Source: Cyclina sinensis (Eukaryota > Mollusca > Bivalvia > Venerida > Veneridae). Taken from it: a stretch of DNA of 64,000 bases. Shown here in pieces: positions 25,795 to 34,987 of this stretch (its first letter is position 1; each line of letters begins with the position of its first letter). Below the pieces are notes generated by a model. That model ran no database searches. It saw nothing but the letters and a program-made list of their open reading frames with translations, and had not been told where the DNA came from. The stretch spans positions 46,638,627 to 46,702,626 of the forward strand of contig JAAONU010000013.1 of the NCBI GenBank assembly GCA_012932295.1, read 5' to 3'. A program made the position numbers and the translations under genes.

Positions 25795-27985
25795 AAAAGG
25801 AAAAGCAACAGCAGAAGCAGAAGTAAAATATGTCTAACAAACATAATCAGACAACACCCATTCCTGTGAGAACGCATAGGAAGAGCAACAGCAGAAGCAG
25901 AAGTAAAATAAGCCTAATTAACAGAAACAGACAACACTCATTCCCATGAGAACTCGTAGGAAGAGCAACAGCAGAAGCAGAAGTAAAATAAGCCTAATAA
26001 ACAGATGCAGACAACACTCATTCCCTTGAGAACTCGTAGGAAGAGCAACAGCAGAAGCAGAAGTAAAATAAGCCTAATAAACAGATGCAGACAACACTCA
26101 TTCCCATGAGATCGCATAGGAAAAGCAACAGCAGAAGCAGAGGTATAATAAGCCTAATAAACAGAAGCTGACAACACTTATTCCTGTGAGAACGCGTAGG
26201 AAGAGCTACAGCAGAAGCAAAAGTAAAATAAGCCTAATAAACAGATGCAGACAACACTCATTCCCATGAGAACGCGTAGGAAAAGCTACAGCAGAAGCAG
26301 AAGTAAAATAAGCCTAATAAACAGATGCAGACAACACTCATTCCCATGAGAACGCGTAGGAAAAGCAACAGCAGAAGCAGAGGTATAATAAGCCTAATAA
26401 ACAGAAGCTGACAACACTCATTCCCATGAGAACGCGTAGGAAGAGCTACAGCAGAAGCAGAAGTAAAATAAGCCTAATAAACAGATGCAGACAACACTCA
26501 TTCCCATGAGAACGCGTAGGAAAAGCAACAGCAGAAGCAGAGGTATAATAAGCCTAATAAACAGAAGCTGACAACACTTATTCCTGTGAGAACGCGTAGG
26601 AAGAGCTACAGCAGAAGCAGAAGTAAAATAACCCTAATAAACAGAAGCAGACAACACTTATTCCTGTGAGAACGCGTAGGAAAAGCAACAGCAGAAGCAG
26701 AGGTATAATAAGCCTAATAAACAGAAGCAGACAACACTCATTCCCATGAGAACGCGTAGGAAAAGCAACAGCAGAAGCAGAGGTATAATAAGCCTAATAA
26801 ACAGAAGCTGACAACACTTATTCCTGTGAGAACGCGTAGGAAAAGCAACAGCAGAAGCAGAAGTAACATAAGCCTAATAAACAAAAGCTGACAACACTTA
26901 TTCCTGTGAGAACGCGTAGGAAAAGCAACAGCAGAAGCAGAGGTATAATAAGCCTAATAAACAGAAGCAGACAACACTTATTCCTGTGAGAACGCGTAGG
27001 AAAAGCAACAGCAGAAGCAGAGGTATAATAAGCCTAATAAACAGAAGCAGACAACACTTATTCCTGTGAGAACGCGTAGGAAAAGCAACAGCAGAAGCAG
27101 AGGTATAATAAGCCTAATAAACAGAAGCTGACAACACATATTCCTGTGAGAACGCGTAGGAAAAGCAACAGCTGAAGCAGAAGTAAAATAAGTCTAATAA
27201 ACAGAAGCAGAAAAAACACATATTCCCATGAGAACACGTAGGAAAATCAGCAGTAGAAGCAAAAGTAAAATGAGTCTAATAAACAGACGCAGAAAAAACA
27301 CTCATTCCCATGAGAACACGTAGGAAAAGCAGCAGCAGAAACAGAGGTAAAGTAAGCCTAATAAACAGAAGCAGAAAACACTCATTCCTATGAGAACGCG
27401 TAGGAAAAGCAACAGCAGAAGCAGAGGTAAAGTAAGCCTAATAAACAGAAGCAGAAAACACTCATTCCTATGAGAACTCGTAGGAAGAGCAACAGCAGAA
27501 ACAGAGGTAAAGTAAGCCTAATAAACAGAAGCAGAAAACACTCATTCCCATGAGAACACGTAGGAATAGCAACAGCAGAAACAGAGGTAAAGTAAGCCTA
27601 ATAAACAGAAGCAGAAAACACTCATTCCTATGAGAACGCGTAGGAAGAGCAACAGCAGAAGCAGAAGTAAAATAAGCCTAATTAACAAAGGAGACAACAC
27701 TCATTCCTGTGAGAACACGTAGGAAAAGCAGCTGTAGAAGCAGAAGTAAAATAAGCCAAATAAACAGATGCAGACAACACTCATTCCTATGAGAACACGT
27801 AGGAAAAGCAGCTGTAGAAGCAGAAGTAAAATAAGCCAAATAAACAGATGCAGACAACACTCATTCCTATGAGAACACGTAGGAAAAGCAGCTGTAGAAG
27901 CAGAAGTAAAGTAAGCCAAATAAACAGATGCAGACAACACTCATTCCTATGAGAAGTCTTAGGGAAAGCAACAGCAGAAGTAGGA
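25795..27985 (+). repeat. 80-bp satellite array, about 27 units
   Basis: Units read GGAAAAGCAACAGCAGAAGC, a variable AAGTAAAATA or AGGTATAATA, AGCCTAATAAACAG, then ACAACACTCATTCCCATGAG and AACGCGTAGG. The 80-bp period is exact from about 25877 to 27157, then 81-82 bp units appear. At least two unit types alternate. Translations on the minus strand give Leu-rich ORFs, but 80 is not a multiple of three, so no frame persists and these are not genes. The array lies about 2 kb upstream of the Kv4 start codon. Confidence 0.97.
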
Positions 27986-28709
27986 GTGATAATGGCTATA
28001 CAAAAGTAAGAACATGATCAGAATAATATAGGAGTAAATGGATGATCATCATTAGCTGCAAGCAGCAGCAACAGCTGCAAAGGTAGCAAAGATATTGCTT
28101 ACAAATACTGCTGTACAATGCCACATTGTCACTTGCTTATCGCGCATTATGTTTTTTTAGCACCTACACAAGATGCTATACATTATATACTTTACTGACC
28201 TCTATCAGTTATAGAAATAGTACTTTACTGACTTTACTGTATGTCAAATGACTTGTAAACAATATGCATTTATTTTCAATTATGCAAAAGTACTTGAGCG
28301 TTTGCTGCGCAGATCCGAAGTAAGCCTCTGTTTGGTGTTTAAAACGACGAAGTTATGACGACATATTCACATAAGTAATTTCTCGAAATCCAATAAATGG
28401 TTTCCAAACGTCGTGGAAGTGTTTAAGTTAGCAATTTTGCGGGACATTTTATATGGTAAAGGCCTTTTAAGTTAATTTGAAAGCCTAGCGGAACTGTCGT
28501 AATTGTCCATTTAAGTGTCCTTTCTCAGGGTTGTATGAAATCGTAAACAACGCAACTGAGTCAAACTCAAACTGAAGTAACTAGTTCAACTTCGAGCTGT
28601 GCATATACGCGCACACATACGCACACATACAAACACACATTCAAAAGAAACACTTTCTGAGCGTATGTCAAAGCATTAGTTATGATAGCATTTACAAATT
28701 TAAAAGTAT
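27986..28709. other. Spacer, no gene seen
   Basis: AT-rich sequence with an (AC)n-like purine/pyrimidine stretch around 28608-28640. No ORF or repeat structure otherwise. Confidence 0.5.
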
Positions 28710-29123
28710 CAAGAACTGTCACTGTAAGATGACGATGCCCCCGAAAGTGGTGCTTTGACCTTTGAGCTGAGAACCAGTAATTCATGGGTCAAGATCAAAT
28801 AAATATAGGTCAGTGGGAAGGTCTTGTCCAAAGGGGTGTTGTGTCCAAGTATGAACTTCCACTAATTCCACTAATAAGGAAGTTATGGACAATGTTAAAG
28901 TTTTTTGACAATTAGATCTTCAAGGTGAAGGTCACTCAGGGGTGAAGGTCAAATAAATATAGGACAGTGGGAAGGTCTTGTCCAAAGGGGTGTTGTGTCC
29001 AAGTATGTAGTAAATCCACTTACTAATAAAGAGGTTATTGCCAATGTTAAAGTTTTCGGACGGACTGACGGACGGACTGACGGACAGTTCAAAAACTATA
29101 TGCCTCCCTTCGGGGGCATAAAA
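28710..29123 (+). mobile_element. Hairpin-ended non-autonomous element, copy 1
   Basis: Starts CAAGAACTGTCACTGTAAGA and ends in the hairpin ATGCCTCCCTTCGGGGGCAT plus AAAA. Between are two tandem units of roughly 160-170 bp, each with GGTCAAATAAATATAGG, GGAAGGTCTTGTCCAAAGG and GTTATGnnCAATGTTAAAGTTTT, then GACGGACGGACTGACGGACA. The same structure occurs at 41144-41565. Internal tandem units and a 3' hairpin point to a Helentron/HINE-like family. Flanked on the right by an (ACA)n run. Confidence 0.8.
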
Positions 29124-31135
29124 ACAAAAACAACAACAACAAGAAACACTCAATATTATTTCAATAATATGAAGGTATCTCAATCTATCAGTTTTCAAAT
29201 ACACTGACTCAAAAGACCTTGAAACGTTTTCGGCAGTTCAAAGTTCAAGGTAAACAGGTAACTATTCGACTTTGAGCAGCAGCCTTTTTTCCCTATCGTT
29301 GGCATGTGTTTTTTTTTTACTTTAAGCAAAGAAATCAATTAAATATCATTTAACCCAACTTTAAGTCAAAGCAAATGTGCAAGAAAACGTTATCTGAATT
29401 TGGATGCTTTCTATTTCTATATCAATAGGAGACTTGTGCAATAATTATATGGGTTATTTTATTTGATACAAGGCGTATTAGAACTGGATGCCCTTGCTTT
29501 TTTACTCCAGTTTTTTCATGTTTTTTCCCAACGCCAGGGCCTCATAATACGACTTGATCAAAGCGATAATAGTGAAAAAATTAAGAATATAACTATTACT
29601 TTAAAACATTTACTTTGTTTCATTTCTAGCCCAAGGTTGTGATTACTGATACGATAGGTAAGTAACTCTGCGTTGAGTCTGGGACAATCTAGAACAAAAT
29701 GTGTTCACGATAAGCACAAATATAATCTTTTTGTGATTTTTAAAGACCCTCAATAAATGTCAATACTAACTGACTGAGATACAACATGGACCTGTTGACT
29801 ATGTCTACTAATAATACATTATTTGAAAAAGAAATCGATTTTTTTCCTCATGTATGAATCAATATTCTAAAAGGCAAAACAGATATGCCTACGATAAGTA
29901 CATTTCACGAAGAAAAATATAAATATAGCTTGAACCCCATCCCCTCCCCCTCCCACCAAAAAACAACAAAACGATAAACACAACAACAACAATAACACCC
30001 CCCCCACACACACTCAAACAACAACAACAAAGAAACAATAACAAACAAAAAGAACATTCGCTGTCCATACTGCAGCCTTTGTTGCAATATCTGAAATAGA
30101 TTCTCTAATTTTATCTGTGTTATAACTTACCTAGGAATGCGTGAAGTTGCATGAAAACTCGGACGTTTGTTGCATAATCAATACAAACCAATAATCATGC
30201 CAGTATACATCGATTTGTACCGCATTATATCTTTAATAATCCGGCGAATATTTTCTGAATTCAGATCATTACTGTGTAGCGTGTGGGAATGTAAAGGATA
30301 TTTTAAAAGTTTAAAATTATGATAACACCAATAGCGTCAATACTGGCCTCTTTTTTACGCGAGAAAGCAAATATTTGTTTAAAGAATAGATGGCAATTAG
30401 CTGCTTGACGTAATTGTGCACTTAAAAAAATCAGGAAGGGGCAGCTATCTAAGCAATTCAGGTGTAATTAAAAAAAAAGGGCAGCTATCCAAGCAATTCT
30501 GGTGTAATTAAAAAAAAAAAACAAAAAAAAAAACAAATAATAAAAAAACCCAAACAAAAACATTTTGTTCATTTACGTCCCCGTATATTGTTTGAATGTG
30601 AAGTTCTGTGCAATATTTTGATATATATTTGGAAATCCTTTAATATTTGTTTTAAACAAGAAGGTTATGGTGGCCATATACCGCTCACTAGCGTATCACT
30701 GCTCCAAACAGTACGGTTATTTAAATTCATTCAACTGAAGTACAACATACCGGGACATCGAAAAACTATGCGTACTTCATAGCAAGACAGCAAGACCGTT
30801 ACACTGACCTAGACCTCTGTCACCTGACCAGATTTTGTATTGTGTAAATATTATTTGGATTAGTAATTAGTCCGCCCATTTGCGGGACCAATTTTGAATT
30901 TCCTTTCTGTAATTGACAAAACGAAAGATAGAAGATCAAGGTCAGACACAGTCACATTTGAACTTTACGTGCAAACTATACGCATGACCCAAATTTCAAA
31001 AATTAAGCTTCAAAACAGAAAGAAGGTAAGTAGGTCAAGACGGCAAAAGTAAAAGCTGAAATGTACAATCAAAATTACTTGTTTCAATTGTTTATTAGGG
31101 TTTCAATGCTGTAACTTAAAACAAGGAAATAGGAT
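29124..31135. other. Spacer between repeats, no gene seen
   Basis: AT-rich, with low-complexity C/A-rich tracts near 29945-30035. The short duplication at 30438-30525 is listed separately. No ORF here resembles a known protein. Confidence 0.5.
30438..30525 (+). repeat. Two tandem copies of a short poly-A-tailed segment
   Basis: GGGCAGCTATCTAAGCAATT and what follows (CAGGTGTAATTAAAAAAAAA) are repeated immediately with two substitutions, and the second A-run is longer. The unit is about 41 bp. Confidence 0.85.
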
Positions 31136-31144
31136 AATTATTTG
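31136..31144 (+). repeat. Target-site duplication, left copy
   Basis: AATTATTTG directly abuts the left terminus of the foldback element and is identical to 36496-36504. Confidence 0.85.
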
Positions 31145-32155
31145 AAGTCTGTGAAGTTGGCAGTGGGATCAACATTCGACATTCGACATTCAATGTCCAG
31201 CAGTGCATTGGACATTCAGCAGGACATTCGATTTGATGCATGTTTTTGAATGTCCTGCAGTGCATTCGACATTGGGAAGGACATTCGATTTGATGCATGT
31301 TTTTGAATGTCCAGCAGTGCATTGGACATTCAGCAGGACATTCGATTTGATGCATGTTTTTGAATGTCCAGCAGTGCATTGGACATTCAGTAGGACATTC
31401 GATTGAATGCATGTTTTTTAATGTCCAGCAGTGCATTGGACATTCAGCAGGACATTCGATTTGACGCATGTTTTTGAATGTCCAGCAGTGCATTGGACAT
31501 TTAGCAGGACATTCGATTGAATGCATGTTTTTGAATGTCCTGCAGTGCATTCGACATTGGGCAGGACATTCGATTTTATGCATGTTTTTTTGTGTCCTGC
31601 AGTACAATCGACATTCAGCAGGACATTCGATTGAATGCATGTTTTTGAATGTCCAGCAGTGCATTCGACATTGGGCAGGAGATTCGATTTCATGCATGTT
31701 TTTGAATGTCCAGCAGTGGATTGGACATTCAGCAGGACATTCGATTGAATGCATGTTTTTGAATGTCCAGCAGTGCATTGGACATTCAGCAGGACATTCG
31801 ATTGAATGCATGTTTTTGAATGTCCAGCAGTGCATTGGACATTCAGCAGGACATTCGATTTGATGCATGTTTTTGAATGTCCAGCAGTGCATTGGACATT
31901 TAGTAGGAATTCGATTGAATGCATGTTTTTTAATGTCCAGCAGTGCATTGGACATTCAGCAGGACATTCGATTGAATGCATGTTTTTGAATGTCCAGCAG
32001 GGCATTGGACATTCAGCAGGACATTCGATTGAATGCATGTTTTTGAATGTCCACCAGTGCATTGGACATTCAGCAGGACATTCGATTGAATGCATGTTTT
32101 TTAATGTCCAGCAGTGCATTGGACATTCAGCAGGACATTCGATTTGATGCATGTT
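31145..32155 (+). repeat. Left terminal inverted repeat: about 17 units of a 57-bp repeat
   Basis: After a unique 40-50 bp tip, units read (plus strand) GAATGTCCAGCAGTGCATTG, GACATTCAGCAGGACATTCG, then ATTTGATGCATGTTTTT. Each unit contains the inverted pair GAATGTCC/GGACATTC. Variant positions (TTTGA, TTGAA, TTTCA before TGCATG) mark unit subtypes. Some units carry one-base indels, for example near 31910. The array ends at the exon-like segment. Confidence 0.95.
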
Positions 32156-32383
32156 CTTGACATTGATGAACGAAGAAGATTTTTGTTCTGCCAAACTGTT
32201 ATGGGCAAATTTTACAGAACACAAGATTGAACAAGTGACTGATCTACATGGTGATGAATACGATTCCATCTTTAAATACATATCACAAAGCATGACATCA
32301 AGGATTTTTTCCGCATGTGACCAGCCTGGTTGTCCCTGTCCGGTAGAAAATACGAAAGAACAAAAAGGAGGCATAACGTGTGT
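32151..32383 (+). CDS. Exon-like segment 1 of an unassigned gene inside the foldback element
   Basis: An open frame begins immediately after the left array (Met at 32151 in the last repeat unit, or Met at 32166) and runs to a strong donor, GTAAGT at 32384. An in-frame TGA at 32145 blocks extension upstream. The roughly 78-residue peptide is polar and Cys-containing (ACDQPGCPCPVENTKEQKGG) and looks far more protein-like than the surrounding ORFs. It ends in phase 2; splicing to 33763 keeps the frame and rebuilds a valine codon. I do not recognise the family. It may be cargo captured by the transposon or part of its own gene. Confidence 0.45.
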
Positions 32384-33317
32384 GTAAGTTACAACAATTC
32401 TTTGTGGTGGCTTCAACATTTCAAATTATCATTATTCCAGCGATCGAAGTAAAGGGGTTTACTGGATTCACCCGTAACTTCTGTCCGTTCGTCCGGTTTT
32501 TTTTTTCTGTCCCTACACACGATTTGTACGAAGCTTACTGAGAGTTTTCAAAGCACAATTTTGCTTTTGCATACTGTTCTCTTTAACTATATTAAATTGT
32601 GCATGTGAATTTATCGTAAACTTTCCTCAGGAGCATAGTCACAATTTGAGATCAAAGGTTTAAAGGTTGGTTACTAGTATTTGGAAAGATAGTAAGATGT
32701 AAAATAAAACTTCGTTAATAATGTGCTTGCTTCAAAGTATCATCTGGTCAATTGAAATAAATAATGTACGTCTACTTGTTCATGCAAAATTTGAACAAGC
32801 AATTGTTACTTCCCTCTATTCCCATTTCTGAATTTTTTTTGGAATTTTATGTTTAACAACAGCTATTTTATCTTATAAAGTAGTTGTTTAAACAACATAT
32901 TGTTTTCAAAACAGACGCATTTCAAATAACTTCTGTGAAAAGTAATCCAACAGATGATTTTTCTGTTTCGGAGAGGCAATTCAGGTCCCTTTAGATGAAT
33001 AGATTCTTAAACTCTTACACTTAATCTCAATTCCAGAGCTGTACTTTTAGCAATACTGCAAAATTACTTATACAAATTGTCTTTAAACAAAATACTGTCC
33101 TGAATAATAATGCATAAATTATAAGCATCCAATGTATCAATCTTTGATGCGCACCTATGCTTGATTCGATGATTAAATTTATTTCTTATTCTGTTTTTAT
33201 CTAAAGATTTGGTGCCCAGTTTTTTTGTTTCGATGTGAGACACCTTTTATTATTATAACAAGTTGGTTTTAAATTTCTTCAAAATTCCAGGAAATTCCTT
33301 TAATCATGTTACGGCGT

Positions 33318-33445
33318 ATCGCATAACATGATTACAGTTCAGCCCGTTTAGCTTTGTCGGGAGAGCTTTCGCCCGGTAAACAAGATGACCAGGGTTCCAG
33401 TCCTCCACTTGTTGCAAATATTTCTGAGTTTGTGACAGGTTTAGA
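33318..33445 (+). mobile_element. tRNA-derived SINE fragment 1
   Basis: Contains an A-box-like TTTAGCTTTGTCGG and a B-box-like GGTTCCAGTCC (33393-33403) with tRNA-like spacing of about 45 bp, then TTGCAAATATTTCTG. It begins with CATAACATGATTA, also found in the second copy. It lies in the presumed intron between segments 1 and 2. Confidence 0.6.
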
Positions 33446-33555
33446 GATTTAATGGGGGACCGCATTGCTTGCTGGTTTAACGACGCTTGAAATTGTGTAT
33501 TTAGACCCTCTGATAATTGAATACGAATTTCCAATTCCTGCGGTTGTATGCCGCC

Positions 33556-33660
33556 TAGCCATATAACATGATTTATTAGTGCAGCCCGGTTAGCTCAGGG
33601 TTCGATCCTCCCACTGGTTGCAAATATTTCTAACGCTGTGACATTTGCACGGCTTTATCA
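33556..33660 (+). mobile_element. tRNA-derived SINE fragment 2 (internally deleted)
   Basis: Shares ATAACATGATT, CAGCCCGGTTAGCTC, GGGTTCGATCC and TTGCAAATATTTCT with fragment 1, but about 49 bp between the A- and B-box-like parts are missing. Confidence 0.6.
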
Positions 33661-33762
33661 GGTTAGGAAAACTAATATAATCATATGTATCTGCGCATAT
33701 TTATTTACATGGAATGGATTGCTACATTAATTCAGTGATTTATCATCGAAATATTATTTCAG

Positions 33763-33852
33763 CATCGAAGAACAGTTCCATTCTGTGCAGTACTTGGTAG
33801 ATAAATGGCTGAACGATGAAACCCCATGCGGCAGGCGTAATCCTGACCTTAG
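33763..33852 (+). CDS. Exon-like segment 2 of the unassigned gene
   Basis: A 90-bp segment bounded by a good acceptor (TTATTTCAG) and a donor (GTATTT). In phase with segment 1 it reads IEEQFHSVQYLVDKWLNDET then PCGRRNPDLR, about 30 residues with no stop. It has too few codons to stand out as a simple ORF. Support comes from phase agreement with segment 1 and flanking splice signals. Function unknown. Confidence 0.4.
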
Positions 33853-34097
33853 GTATTTGTCTTATTGCTCATACTAAAGTGGTAAAGTATCAACAATCAA
33901 TTTAAATCCAATGTCACATTATGATGAGCATACGCGTTTCTTGTGACCAGTCTTAATACCAATTTTATTTCGCCGAGAACATTCTTTAATCATTTTACCA
34001 AACATGAAGAATTTATATTTCCAATGATTTTATTAGAAAAAGGTGTAACTTAAGAATTAGGATTTAGTAATTTATGATCACAGTCACAAACACATTT

Positions 34098-34142
34098 CTT
34101 GTTGTTTGTTTGTTTGTTTGTTAATTTGTTTGTTTGTTGTTT
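34098..34142 (+). repeat. (GTTT)n microsatellite
   Basis: Run of TTGTTTGTTTG units interrupted by one TTAATTTG, within the interior of the foldback element. Confidence 0.9.
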
Positions 34143-34365
34143 TTATAATTTTATTGATATTAATCTGTAAGTTATTTTTCTACAGATCGTCAGTATGTAT
34201 TTAAATACTCTTTTATCAATAAAATGCAACAATCAGTCTTAAATAATAAATGTCCCTTTCAAGCGCACGTCTTTAAAAACTAGCAGACAAGTTTAAGAAC
34301 ACACACAGAATCACACCAGGCACATACAGAATGCACGCTTTATTTCCTTCCCACTTCTGTTTTAG

Positions 34366-34691
34366 TGATTCCAGTGACGACGATGAAACGTGCAAAGGCA
34401 AGCGGCATATTACGCGATTTGTATCGCCCACTCATTGTTGTCCGAGTATACGAACACGGATTATATGGCAAGATTCAAACAAGTGAACTATTAGAAAGCA
34501 GACAATTGATCATAAATGGACATGGGTATAAAATGGCTGGACTCACATTCCACAGAGAAGATCACTACTGTGCAACTGTTATTTTTAAGGAAACACAGTA
34601 CTGGTATGATGGCCTGAAAGGTAAACTGGCCACGTTACCGAAAGACCTCGATACATGGTTCCCAAGCCATGAAATCTTTTGTGCACAGTGA
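34366..34691 (+). pseudogene. Exon-like segment 3, protease-like C-terminal fragment (possibly frameshifted)
   Basis: It follows a pyrimidine-rich acceptor (CTTCTGTTTTAG). The frame that looks like protein runs to the stop at 34689-34691 and includes YKMAGLTFHREDHYCATVIF and then QYWYDGLKG. A conserved-looking His-Tyr-x-Ala followed by Trp-Tyr-Asp-Gly resembles the His-box half of USP/UCH-like or Ulp-like cysteine proteases. The catalytic Cys half is not evident. Splicing directly from segment 2 enters a different frame (SDSSDDDETCKGKRH) that stops near 34486. So either a one-base frameshift has occurred, another exon intervenes, or the acceptor differs. Family assignment is tentative. Confidence 0.35.
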
Positions 34692-34987
34692 CATGTTTCA
34701 ATTTTAACTACCAACGGAATGTTGTTGTGATTTCATACAGTGTTTCTTCAATAGCTAAGTTTCATGTTATTAATACATTCTTAAAAAAATATTTCTACAG
34801 TCTTTTGTTCAAAGATATGTGTCACAAGTTATTCCACAAATTTTGGCTGTTCATCGTTACGTTGAATATATCGCTTCAAGTATCCTACTTCAGCGCTGGG
34901 TTACATGTATAATCAAAAATACCTGAACAAACACCACAAATAATTTAACATATTATCTTGTTCATTGCCACATTGAACTTGAAATAG
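34692..34987. other. Interior of the foldback element right of segment 3
   Basis: AT-rich sequence between the stop of exon-like segment 3 and the right array. A 77-codon open frame overlaps it without protein-like features. Confidence 0.5.

Larger units (their letters stand above)
32384..34365. other. Interior of the foldback element between exon-like segments
   Basis: AT-rich presumed intronic sequence. Besides the two SINE fragments, segment 2 and the GTTT run, nothing was recognised. No transposase-like ORF occurs on either strand. Confidence 0.5.

Noticed and set aside
27678..27940. Leu-rich minus-strand ORFs resembling membrane peptides
   Set aside because: Produced by the 80-bp satellite; the period is not a multiple of three and no frame persists.
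25795..27985. CRISPR-like repeat array
   Set aside because: Units are contiguous with no unique spacers, and the window is clearly eukaryotic. The same applies to the 57-bp and 145-bp arrays.
31116..32419. Overlapping 279- and 333-codon minus-strand ORFs
   Set aside because: Same cause: translation of the left 57-bp array and its flank.
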